The notes beneath the pieces were generated by a model that saw nothing but the letters and a program-made list of their open reading frames with translations, was not told the DNA's origin and searched no databases. Made by a program: the position numbers and the translations under genes. Below, piece after piece: positions 56,973 to 64,000 of a stretch of DNA of 64,000 bases. Position 1 is the stretch's first letter. The number at the start of each line of letters is the position of its first letter. This DNA comes from Geobacteraceae bacterium (lineage in GTDB: Bacteria > Desulfobacterota > Desulfuromonadia > Desulfuromonadales > BM103): positions 37,215-101,214 of the forward strand of contig JAHEDT010000004.1 of NCBI GenBank assembly GCA_024641085.1. The letters run 5' to 3'.

Positions 56973-58052
56973 TCAGTTTAACAGAATGTTGCGAAACGTC
57001 TTGGGGATTTTTGTCAAGACCTGGTGCCCTTCCCCGGTGACCACAACCGTGTCCTCGATCCTGACACCACCGACACCCGGCAGGTAAATGCCCGGTTCGA
57101 TGGTAAACACCATACCCGCTTCGGCGAGGGCCTGGCTGCGTGGAGAAACGGTCGGGGCTTCATGAACCTCCAGCCCGACACCGTGTCCCAGGCCGTGGCC
57201 AAAATAATCGCCATAACCGCTGGACTTGATATGATCCCGTGCGATCCTGTCCAGTTCAGCCAGGGCAACCCCGGGAGCAACCGCCGCCAGGGCGCGATCA
57301 TGCGCCTCCAGGACAATGTCAAAAATGGCCCGCAGCACATCGGGTACTGCGCCCAGGGCCAGGGTGACCGTTTCGTCAGAGTGATAGCCGGCCAGGCGGC
57401 AGCCGAAATCGATCGTGACCAGGTCACCTTCGCCAAGGGCCCGGTCGCTTGCGACGCCGTGGGGCATGGCGCCACGTGGCCCGGAGGCGACGATCGTATC
57501 AAAAGCCTTTTCCTCGGCACCGAGCTTGCGCAGGGCGAACTCGAGGGCCAGGGCCACGTCCTTTTCACGGACTCCCGGCCTGATCAACCCCGTAACCTCA
57601 GCCAGGGCGGCAACATGCAGGTCGGCAGCGGAGGCCATGCAGCGGATTTCATCTGCCGATTTATGCAGGCGCAAGCCCTGCAGCTCTTCCCGGAGATGCC
57701 GCCATTGCCAGCCGGCAGCCCCCCGGTCCTGCAACTCCCGAACGGTCCCGTAGGACAGTCCGGCCTCGAAGCCGATACGTTCAACTCCGGATTCCAGCAA
57801 CTGCCCAAGAATTCCGTCGACCTTGGTTTTGTACTCGCAGAGATGGTCTGCAGAGACTTCTGTTTCAGCTTGTGTGGTATAGCGCGAATCGGTCAGAAAA
57901 ACAAGCTTGTCAGCAGTGACGACCAGTGCGCCGTCGCTACCGGAAAAGCCGCACAGGTAGCGCAAGTTTTCTGCCTGACACAGGATCAGGGCGTCCAGCT
58001 TGAGCGCACCGAGGAGATTGGCAACCTTCTGCCTGCGTTGTGGATAGACCAT
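56973..58052 (-). CDS. Xaa-Pro aminopeptidase (M24 family)
   Basis: Encodes 359 residues. An N-terminal creatinase-like domain (residues 1-125) precedes the pita-bread catalytic domain with metal ligands visible in VTIDFGCRLAGYHSDETVTL (two Asp), YGDYFGHGLGHGVGLEVHEA (His) and TIEPGIYLPGVGG (Glu). It removes N-terminal residues before proline. Its position before accB-accC is typical of this group. Confidence 0.92.
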   Translation of the reverse strand: MVYPQRRQKVANLLGALKLDALILCQAENLRYLCGFSGSDGALVVTADKLVFLTDSRYTTQAETEVSADHLCEYKTKVDGILGQLLESGVERIGFEAGLSYGTVRELQDRGAAGWQWRHLREELQGLRLHKSADEIRCMASAADLHVAALAEVTGLIRPGVREKDVALALEFALRKLGAEEKAFDTIVASGPRGAMPHGVASDRALGEGDLVTIDFGCRLAGYHSDETVTLALGAVPDVLRAIFDIVLEAHDRALAAVAPGVALAELDRIARDHIKSSGYGDYFGHGLGHGVGLEVHEAPTVSPRSQALAEAGMVFTIEPGIYLPGVGGVRIEDTVVVTGEGHQVLTKIPKTFRNILLN

Positions 58053-58228
58053 GGCAGAGAATCAGTCAGGAAAGACCAGTGGTCAGGACGCGTAAAACCG
58101 CGCTGGCAGGCGCCAGGCCTGCAGGGAGGATGCTATCGGCAAGATTGTCCCGGCCGTAGCCCCCGGGTTCAGTCTGGCCAGGGTGCTTCAGGTCAGGCTC
58201 AGGCAATAGCAGGCGATGCCTCGACATG

Positions 58229-58588
58229 TCAGCTGAGTGCCTCAACCAGGTTCTCATTCTCACGGGTCAGCAGGTAGCGGCCCTTGCCGAAGTTGCCATC
58301 ACGGTTGATGATCAAAGCGACAAAGTAGTCCACGGTCAGCATGCGGATCACAATGATGAAGCGGTCGGTACGAATGGAGATTTCCTCCATTTCACCCAGG
58401 CTCAGAATCTCCGCTGTCCTGCGAATCTCCTTGAGAACGTTGGAATATTCGACCACAACCATCTGCAGGTCGATTTCCTGCTCGGGAGCAAAGAACTGTT
58501 CAATGGCAATGCCGTCATAGCCCATCAGAACGGCTCCGACGCCCCCCCCGGTTTCCTCGACGATTCGCTGCAGAATCTCACTAAACAT
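58229..58588 (-). CDS. Roadblock/LC7-domain protein (MglB-like)
   Basis: Encodes 119 residues, a single roadblock/LC7 domain beginning VEETGGGVGAVLMGYDGIAI, with the characteristic LQMVVVEYSNVLKEI and IIVIRMLTVDYFVALIINRD strands. Such proteins regulate small Ras-like GTPases; MglB is the best-known bacterial case. No GTPase is encoded next to it. Its start overlaps the end of the TPR gene by 8 bp, so the two are coupled and may act together. The 175-bp gap before the Xaa-Pro peptidase holds nothing clear. Confidence 0.87.
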   Translation of the reverse strand: MFSEILQRIVEETGGGVGAVLMGYDGIAIEQFFAPEQEIDLQMVVVEYSNVLKEIRRTAEILSLGEMEEISIRTDRFIIVIRMLTVDYFVALIINRDGNFGKGRYLLTRENENLVEALS

Positions 58589-59444
58589 TTGCTTTCCCCT
58601 GTTTGATGGCAGTCAGCCAGCGCTGTAAAACCGCAAGCGGTGATTGATCTTTGATGGTCCCCTGGAGTGGCGCGGACGTTGGCGCGGTTTCGAGCAGGTC
58701 ATCCTCTACCTCAGCGTGCTGCACGACGGCCGGAGCAGCCGGCGCAACGGTTTCTAAGGCGGGCGGAATTACGGGTTTGCCGCCGAGAGACTCCTGAAGC
58801 TTCAGCAACCGCTCGCGAACGCTGGCGTTGTCCGGATTTTGTCGCAGGATGTCCTCGTAAACCCTGGCCGCCTTGTCCAACAAACCCTGCTGCGCATAGA
58901 TTTCTGCCAGGGTAACCGTAGAAATCGGCTCGGCCGGTTCGACCGGCTCGGCTGACGGGACTTGTATCTTGGCGGGAAGGTCCTGGGCTTGCGATGCCTG
59001 CTTGATGTCCTTCCAGGGCCTCGGCAGGTCCAGGGCGACCAGCATGTCGGCGATCTTTTCATCGTCTGGATGAAACCCCTCGGCCTGCTTGAGGATATCG
59101 CGGGCCAGGTCACGTTCGCCTCGAATCAGGTGCAGACGAGCCAGACCTACCAGCGCAGACTGGCTCTGGGGGTCAATGCTGAGAGCCCGGGCGTAAGCAC
59201 TTATGGCCTCATCGATACGCCCCATCTGCCCGAGGATGCGGCCCATGGTCGAGAAACCGGGACTGAAATGCGGCAGCATCTTCGTGCCGAGATGGGTCGC
59301 TTCCAGGGCATCGTCCAGCAAACCGATCTGGCGATAGGCTTCTGCCAGAGGGACGAACGCGGTAGAACTCGGGTCCTTGGCGACAATCTGCAGGTAACTG
59401 CCGATCTTGCCAATCAAACTTCCTCCTCTGCTTGCCGAAGTCAT
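58581..59444 (-). CDS. TPR-repeat protein
   Basis: Encodes 287 residues with several tetratricopeptide repeats (FVPLAEAYRQIGLLDDALEA; STMGRILGQMGRIDEAISAY; AEIYAQQGLLDKAARVYEDI). It has no signal peptide and ends in an Ala/Pro-rich tail with VLQRWLTAIKQGKANV. It is probably a cytoplasmic scaffold. It lies between aroB (16 bp) and the roadblock gene (8-bp overlap), so an interaction with the roadblock protein is likely. Confidence 0.85.
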   Translation of the reverse strand: MTSASRGGSLIGKIGSYLQIVAKDPSSTAFVPLAEAYRQIGLLDDALEATHLGTKMLPHFSPGFSTMGRILGQMGRIDEAISAYARALSIDPQSQSALVGLARLHLIRGERDLARDILKQAEGFHPDDEKIADMLVALDLPRPWKDIKQASQAQDLPAKIQVPSAEPVEPAEPISTVTLAEIYAQQGLLDKAARVYEDILRQNPDNASVRERLLKLQESLGGKPVIPPALETVAPAAPAVVQHAEVEDDLLETAPTSAPLQGTIKDQSPLAVLQRWLTAIKQGKANV

Positions 59445-59460
59445 CTTCCCTCTTTCAGGT

Positions 59461-60540
59461 TCAGGTTAAGAGCTCGTCCAGGTATTTCTCCAGGTCACTG
59501 ACCTGGTGCAATTCGGCGGATCCTATTCCGTGGTTCAAAACCAGCCTGACCGCACCATCCTTAACCTTTTTGTCCCTTTGCATGACACCGAGATAATCAG
59601 CGACGGTGTAATCAGGCGGCGTAACCGGCAGTTCAAAATAAGTCAGCAGATTGACAATTCTTTCAACATCCTCAACCGAACAGCAGCCAAGCCGCTGCGA
59701 GGTATGCGCAGCCATGACCATGCCTATGGCCACGGCTTCCCCATGCTTGACGACGCCGTATCCGGCAAGGGTTTCAACGGCATGGCCATATGTATGGCCG
59801 AGATTGAGGAGTACCCGTAATCCCTGCTCTTTTTCGTCATTTTCTACAACATTCGCTTTGATTTGGCAAGACATCATTACAGCATGAACCAGAGCCTCAG
59901 CAGATCGATCCGCAAGCCGGTCGCGATGGTCTTCCAGCCATTTGAAGAATTCCGGGTCATGGATGATTCCATACTTGATGACCTCCGCGAGACCTGAAGC
60001 GTACTCTCTCTGCGGCAGGGTTGCCAAGGCGTTGACATCGATATGAACATGTTTCGGCTGATAAAAGGAGCCGATCAGGTTCTTGCCCTGGGGGTGGTTG
60101 ACGCCGGTCTTGCCGCCGATGGAGCTATCCACCTGGGCGAGCAGGGTGGTCGGCACCTGGACAAACGGAACCCCCCGCAGAAAGGTGGCCGCGGCAAAAC
60201 CCGTCAGATCACCGATCACGCCGCCACCCAGGGCGATCAAGCCACAGTAGCGATCGAACTTCCGGTCGATCAGCACATCGTAGATATCTTCCAGGGTAGC
60301 AATCGTCTTGTACTCTTCGCCGTCCGGAACCTGGATAACGCTGACCTGGCGTCCGGAGATTACCAGCGCATCCACCAGTTGGTCACAGTACAGCTCGCCG
60401 ATATTCGGATTCGTGACGATGGCCACCTTGTTGGGGAAATCGACCTCCTGAAGGGCGGTCCCGATGGCCGGGAAGATGTTCTCGCCGATCCAGATCGGAT
60501 AACTGCGCTCACCAAGTCCGACATACATTCTCTCTGTCAT
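59461..60540 (-). CDS. aroB: 3-dehydroquinate synthase
   Basis: Encodes 359 residues. It closes DAHP to 3-dehydroquinate in the shikimate pathway. GLIALGGGVIGDLTGFAAAT, VPTTLLAQVDSSIGGKTGVN and the metal-binding NLGHTYGHAVETLAGYGVVK are diagnostic. The ATG at 60540 is followed by another four codons later; neither has a strong ribosome site. It heads the aroB-TPR-roadblock unit, and its chorismate product serves mqnA. Confidence 0.95.
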   Translation of the reverse strand: MTERMYVGLGERSYPIWIGENIFPAIGTALQEVDFPNKVAIVTNPNIGELYCDQLVDALVISGRQVSVIQVPDGEEYKTIATLEDIYDVLIDRKFDRYCGLIALGGGVIGDLTGFAAATFLRGVPFVQVPTTLLAQVDSSIGGKTGVNHPQGKNLIGSFYQPKHVHIDVNALATLPQREYASGLAEVIKYGIIHDPEFFKWLEDHRDRLADRSAEALVHAVMMSCQIKANVVENDEKEQGLRVLLNLGHTYGHAVETLAGYGVVKHGEAVAIGMVMAAHTSQRLGCCSVEDVERIVNLLTYFELPVTPPDYTVADYLGVMQRDKKVKDGAVRLVLNHGIGSAELHQVSDLEKYLDELLT

Positions 60541-60896
60541 TCGGCAAAACTTTCTGCAATACGCAAATGAGACCCAAGACCCGCCATCCCCACGAGATGA
60601 CTTGCGATTGACACCGCTTTCCAGGTCTTTGGGCGGGGCCCGGGACGATCCTGCCTCGGGTCGAAAACTACTCTAACGCATCCGGTTCCCCGGACACAAG
60701 TTTGTCTTATGGCTTCGGTCAATTTATGGTGATATGAAGAGGTGTTCAGGTGCAGCACAGGAAGGGCTTAAGTCATTCAGGCCAAAGGTTCCCGCTTATC
60801 TTCATGGAGGACGGGATCGGCCGCACTGTCAGGGACCTGGAGAGCTGAATGACACCGCAAACAGTTCAAAAAAAAGTAGCACCAGGACTTAAAATG
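60541..60896. other. Non-coding stretch upstream of aroB
   Basis: About 355 bp with no convincing gene, RNA or terminator. Short frames here lack start signals and family features. It may carry the aroB promoter, but I cannot name one with confidence. It borders the repeat element at 60897-60992. Confidence 0.4.
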
Positions 60897-60992
60897 CTTT
60901 AACGCAGAGACGCAAAGGTCGCAGAGGAAGAACTCTTTAAATCTTAAGAAAACTTCTCAACCTTGGCATTGTTCTCTGCGCCTTTGCGTTAG
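60897..60992. repeat. Short element with imperfect terminal inverted repeats (copy 3)
   Basis: The left end CTTTAACGCAGAGACGCAAA (60897-60916) matches the complement of the right end (CTAACGCAAAGGCGCAGAGA, 60972-60992) at most positions. The 55-bp interior is AT-rich and has no frame. The same end sequence is seen at copy 2 (50681-50783). Confidence 0.6.
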
Positions 60993-61109
60993 TCAATGGC
61001 CTAAGTTTTGTTGCGCCGGGGTTTGGGTTGCTGACAGGGGAAATACAGCACCGGGCGACGGATTTCCGGCGCTCGTGGATGTTAATACGAGACAAACCGG
61101 CCGGCCAAA

Positions 61110-61125
61110 GCGACCAGACGGTCGC
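61110..61125 (-). terminator. Weak terminator-like hairpin after the AEC permease gene
   Basis: Stem GCGACC/GGTCGC (61110-61115 with 61120-61125), 4-nt loop, followed on the minus strand by only TTTGG. It lies 15 bp past the permease stop. The stretch from 60993 to here has no other feature. Confidence 0.45.
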
Positions 61126-61139
61126 CACTCTGGCTGCAA

Positions 61140-62051
61140 TCAGGGGACCGGGTTCAGAAGGATGAACAGCGGGACCAAAAACAGCCCGATCAGCGTCGAA
61201 TAAGAGACAACGCTCGCGGCAAAATCCTTGTCCAGATTCTCCATGGTCGAAAAGATCAGGGTCGTGACGCCGGACGGTGCCGAGGCGCTGAGCAGCACGA
61301 TCACCTTGATGAGACCGTGCAGATCGAAGAGTTCAGCCAGCATGGTACCCAGCAGCAGCCCCATCAGCATCCTCAGGGCAATGACCGTGACCAGCGGTCC
61401 GTTCCTGCAGATCCGGGGATCGAAGTAGATGCCCAGCGACAGCATCATCAGCGGCGTGGTCATGCCGCCGAGAATTTTCAGGAATTCGATGCCGACCTCG
61501 GGCAGGTGCACCCCGGCCAGGTTGAATACCACGGCAATCGCCAGGGTTATCAGCGGTGAAGAGGCGAGAAATTTCTTGAGCAGGGCCAAGGAACTCTGGT
61601 TGCCGTCACTGCCGTAGCGGCAGGCAAGATAATAGACGAACGACAGCACCACTGCGGCATTACCGAAATCAAACAGGGTTGAGAACGCCATCCCTTCGGG
61701 ACCGTAGGCGGACAGAACAAACGGAAAGGTAAACCCGGTGTTCATGACGCTCGAACCGATGATGAACACCCCAAGGGTCGGCCGATCCAGTTGAAAGCGA
61801 CAGCCGACAGCATAGGCGACGCCACAGCTGGTGAAGTTGATCAGGCTGGCAATCAGCGGCAGCATCGCCACTTTGAGCGAAAGGTCGAGGCGTGGCACGG
61901 AGAGCAGGATCAGGGCCGGCAATGCCACATGGAAGAACAGCTTTTGGAACAGATCGGCGTTGCTCTTACTGAAAAGCCCAATCCGGCGCAGCAGAAACCC
62001 GAGCAGGAAAGTCAGGACCACTGGAACGATTTTAAGCAACATAACAGACAT
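61140..62051 (-). CDS. AEC-family (auxin efflux carrier-type) permease
   Basis: Encodes 303 residues with ten predicted hydrophobic segments, arranged as two five-helix halves. LLKIVPVVLTFLLGFLLRRI at the N-terminus, GVFIIGSSVMNTGFTFPFVL in the first half and FLKILGGMTTPLMMLSLGIY in the second half are typical; the conserved Pro/Asn-containing breaks are visible. Members export or import small organic acids or malonate. Divergent neighbours (DapA-like lyase, GntR regulator) suggest a role with the lyase's substrate. The ATG at 62051 follows AAGGA; the frame runs 54 codons further upstream without support. Confidence 0.85.
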   Translation of the reverse strand: MSVMLLKIVPVVLTFLLGFLLRRIGLFSKSNADLFQKLFFHVALPALILLSVPRLDLSLKVAMLPLIASLINFTSCGVAYAVGCRFQLDRPTLGVFIIGSSVMNTGFTFPFVLSAYGPEGMAFSTLFDFGNAAVVLSFVYYLACRYGSDGNQSSLALLKKFLASSPLITLAIAVVFNLAGVHLPEVGIEFLKILGGMTTPLMMLSLGIYFDPRICRNGPLVTVIALRMLMGLLLGTMLAELFDLHGLIKVIVLLSASAPSGVTTLIFSTMENLDKDFAASVVSYSTLIGLFLVPLFILLNPVP

Positions 62052-62372
62052 GCCGGCCGGTTCCTTCTCGAAATTATCGACAGGGGGATCATCAGGTGAC
62101 AACGTTTCAGTGTCAAGCGGATTCCGGGATGCACAGGGGATACCGTCCTGGCAGAGGACGCAGGGCTGGCCTCCTTCACGCAATGTCGCTTCTCGACATA
62201 TGCATCCCAACACACTCTGCCCGCCCCCCCGATGCTTGCGTCATGGCACGTCTAGCACGGCTCTTCAGACAGCCTTCACCATGAGCAACGACCGTGTACT
62301 GAGAAAAACAAATTGCGCTTGCGCCACAACCAACATGTCAGTAATATGTCATTCATATATTGGAGGTACAAC
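62052..62372. promoter_or_regulatory. Divergent regulatory region of the AEC / DapA-like module
   Basis: About 320 bp separate the divergent genes. Near the DapA-like start, ATATGTCATTCATAT (about 62345-62359) is an inverted repeat with 5-bp arms, and ATGTCA occurs twice in direct orientation nearby, consistent with a GntR-type operator. A run of seven C at about 62222-62229 is the only other notable feature. The promoters themselves cannot be assigned with confidence. Confidence 0.4.
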
Positions 62373-63293
62373 ATGATCAGCCCGCCAACCACAGTCACAC
62401 ACCCAGCCCGGGTTGTGGGGTCACGAGCCCATCTTTTCGGCATCTCGGCAGCACTGGTGACGCCATTCAATGCTGATGGATCCATCAACCTGTCGGACGC
62501 CACGAGACATGCAAAGCGGGTCATCGATTCCGGGGCAAACGGCGTCACGCTCTTCGGGACAACCGGAGAAGGGGCTTCTATCGGACTCTCCGAACGCGCC
62601 GCAATGCTTGATCAAATCAGCGGTTCAGCCGTTGATGCCGCGAGGATCACCGTCTGTATTTGCGCCACCGACCTCGAACAGGCACGAGCCCAGGCGGAGC
62701 AGGCACTGGCTCGTGGGGTCAGGAAGCTGCTGTTGACGCCGCCTTTCTATTTCAAAGGCATCGACGACCAGGCGCTCTACTCATGGTTGACCAGTTTCAT
62801 TGCGAGCCTTGAGCCGAACGACGTACAGATTATCCTCTACCACATACCACAGGTGACCCAGGTTGGCCTGTCGCTCCCACTGGTTCGCCGGCTTAAAGAA
62901 CGTTTCGGCGACACCATCTTTGGGATCAAGGACAGTTCAGGGGATTGGAGCAACAGTCAGGCACTGCTGAAGTTCGATGATCTGGCTATCCTGATCGGTG
63001 ATGAAAGGCTGCTGGCCAAAGCAGCGCCCCTGGGTGGCGCAGGGGCGATCAGCGGCATGGCCAACCTGATGGCCGGGTTGTTGGCTGAAATCGTACATAG
63101 CGGCATACAGAACAACGCCATGTGCGAACTCGTTGACGAGGTGGTTCGCCACCCGGTCACTCCTCTGGTCAAGGCGCTGGTCGGCGCCGTTTACGGCGAG
63201 GGCATCTGGGAAAACGTGCGGGCGCCGCTTTCGCCAGCTCAACCGGGTATTGCCGACGATCTCGCTGCAATGCTGAAAAAACAGCCGTGGTAA
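62373..63293 (+). CDS. DapA/NanA-family class I aldolase or lyase
   Basis: Encodes 306 residues. The ATG at 62373 follows GGAGGTACAAC. GTTGEG (residues 62-67), the Tyr of YHIP (156) and the Schiff-base Lys 186 in GIKDSSGD are all present, so it should be an active member. The family includes dihydrodipicolinate synthase, N-acetylneuraminate lyase and keto-deoxy sugar acid aldolases. YHIP instead of the usual YNVP/YNIP, and the company of a GntR regulator and a permease, point to a catabolic lyase rather than lysine synthesis. The substrate is unknown. Confidence 0.85.
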   Translation: MISPPTTVTHPARVVGSRAHLFGISAALVTPFNADGSINLSDATRHAKRVIDSGANGVTLFGTTGEGASIGLSERAAMLDQISGSAVDAARITVCICATDLEQARAQAEQALARGVRKLLLTPPFYFKGIDDQALYSWLTSFIASLEPNDVQIILYHIPQVTQVGLSLPLVRRLKERFGDTIFGIKDSSGDWSNSQALLKFDDLAILIGDERLLAKAAPLGGAGAISGMANLMAGLLAEIVHSGIQNNAMCELVDEVVRHPVTPLVKALVGAVYGEGIWENVRAPLSPAQPGIADDLAAMLKKQPW

Positions 63294-63326
63294 AATAATG
63301 ATGCTTCGCAAGCCGGGAGTCCTGAC

Positions 63327-63965
63327 ATGCTGATGCGCGAACAAGCCTATGAGACCTTTACCGAGCGTCTGCTGGCCCGGGAGATTTCACCCGGTCAGTT
63401 CGTGTCGCAACGTGAGCTTGTCCAGATTACCGGCATGCCTCTCGGCGCCATCAGGGATATGATCCTGAGGCTTGAAGCGGACGGGCTCATCCGCACGGTT
63501 CCCAACCGGGGGCTGCAAATCGCCCATGTCGACCTGGATCTCATCCGCAACGCCTTTCAGCTCAGGGACCTGCTCGAACGCGAGGCCGTCGCAGAATTCG
63601 TCAAGACCGCGGGTGATCAGGATATCGAGCGCCTCAGGGTAGAACATCAGGCCGTCCGCAATGCCGCCCAGAACGAGATCACCGAGGAACTGCTGGCCCG
63701 TGCGCAGACCATGGACCGGTTGATGCACGACACCATGATCAGTGCCCTGAACAATGAACTGATCTCCGATATATACCGGGTCAATTCGGTCAAGATTCGC
63801 CTCATCTGCCAGGAGAACACGCGCCTGCTGCCGCGGCTGGTCATTTCAGTCATGGACGAGCACCTGGCAATCATCAATGCCCTGGCACAGCGTGACGAGG
63901 CAGCAGCAGTGGCGGCAATGGCGGCCCACGTTGACAGCGCGAAGCGGCGTGCAATGAAGCTCTGA
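63327..63965 (+). CDS. GntR-family transcriptional regulator (FCD type)
   Basis: Encodes 212 residues. The N-terminal winged helix has ERLLAREISPGQFVSQRELV and GAIRDMILRLEADGLIRTVP, the usual GntR DNA-binding signature. The C-terminal all-helical FCD domain (LIRNAFQLRDLLEREAVAEF; ISVMDEHLAIINALAQRDEA) includes the His and Asp/Arg positions that bind a metal and an organic acid in this subgroup. It lies 33 bp after the DapA-like gene and probably controls the operon and the divergent permease. Confidence 0.9.
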   Translation: MLMREQAYETFTERLLAREISPGQFVSQRELVQITGMPLGAIRDMILRLEADGLIRTVPNRGLQIAHVDLDLIRNAFQLRDLLEREAVAEFVKTAGDQDIERLRVEHQAVRNAAQNEITEELLARAQTMDRLMHDTMISALNNELISDIYRVNSVKIRLICQENTRLLPRLVISVMDEHLAIINALAQRDEAAAVAAMAAHVDSAKRRAMKL

Positions 63966-63985
63966 CAAGTTCGTAAGGGAGAGTT

Positions 63986-64000
63986 ATGGCCAGATTCATC
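63986..64000 (+). CDS. Start of a further gene, cut by window end
   Basis: An ATG at 63986 preceded by AAGGGAGAGTT opens a frame MARFI that runs off the window. It lies 20 bp after the GntR gene in the same orientation, so it is probably part of the same operon. Nothing about its function can be said. Confidence 0.5.

Noticed and set aside
58053-58228. A missing aroQ gene between the Xaa-Pro peptidase and the roadblock gene
   Set aside because: The gap is too short for a dehydroquinase and no frame in it resembles one; I treat it as plain non-coding sequence.

Overview
This 64 kb window is a dense, GC-rich bacterial chromosome segment, almost all of it transcribed on the minus strand. It looks like a Gram-negative member of the Desulfuromonadales (Geobacter/Desulfuromonas group). 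The reasons are a leucine T-box in front of leuA, HPr kinase and a mannose-type PTS beside rpoN, LPS export and KDO genes, MqnA (futalosine menaquinone route), an ArsR-methyltransferase regulator next to ahcY, and a roadblock/LC7 protein near aroB. The order-level assignment is inference from gene content and order; the genus cannot be told.

Layout. 1-6.6 kb: the end of a rodZ-like gene (cut by the window edge), a PilF-like TPR lipoprotein, a hypothetical, a PfkB kinase, mtnP, rlmN and ndk (an ndk-rlmN-pilF-rodZ order as in E. coli, with extra genes inserted). 6-17 kb: branched-chain amino acid and phospholipid genes: leuD, leuC, T-box-controlled leuA, pssA, psd, ilvC, ilvN, ilvB, ilvD. 17-26 kb: a DUF465 protein, tsaB, rseP, dxr, cdsA, uppS, a 52-residue ferredoxin, frr, pyrH, tsf and rpsB, the classic translation/isoprenoid/envelope cluster. 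26-28 kb: lptF-lptG, one of the few plus-strand blocks. 28-35 kb: SAM-cycle genes (ahcY with its putative SahR-type regulator, then metK) with a glycine-zipper lipoprotein, a hotdog thioesterase and a glycosyltransferase between. 35-42 kb: ptsI, HPr, mannose-class IID/IIC/IIB/IIA, rapZ, hprK, ptsN, hpf. 42-51 kb: rpoN, lptB-lptA-lptC, kdsC, kdsD, kdsA, pyrG, kdsB, so KDO synthesis and LPS transport are almost contiguous. 51-60.5 kb: an NMO-type flavoprotein, tRNA-Leu(UAA), a Nudix hydrolase, mqnA, a small exported protein, a LipM-like acyltransferase, accC, accB, a Xaa-Pro peptidase, roadblock and TPR proteins, aroB. 61-64 kb: a more accessory-looking module, an AEC permease divergent from a DapA-family lyase and a FCD-type GntR regulator, followed by the first codons of another gene.

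Regulation visible in the sequence includes the Leu T-box, good sigma-70 promoters for leuA, rpsB, lptF and metK, palindromic operator candidates before the ArsR-type regulator and metK, and many rho-independent terminators that divide the long minus-strand gene train into units. Overlapping ATGA/TGATG/GTGA junctions indicate translational coupling in psd-pssA, cdsA-dxr-rseP, hprK-rapZ-IIA, lptC-lptA-lptB, kdsD-kdsC and pyrG-kdsA.

I found no CRISPR array, prophage, transposase or defence island. The least explained items are three short intergenic elements with imperfect terminal inverted repeats, a cdsA gene whose natural start seems to be an ATT codon, a possibly leaderless lptF, and structured leaders before rpsB and ilvD.
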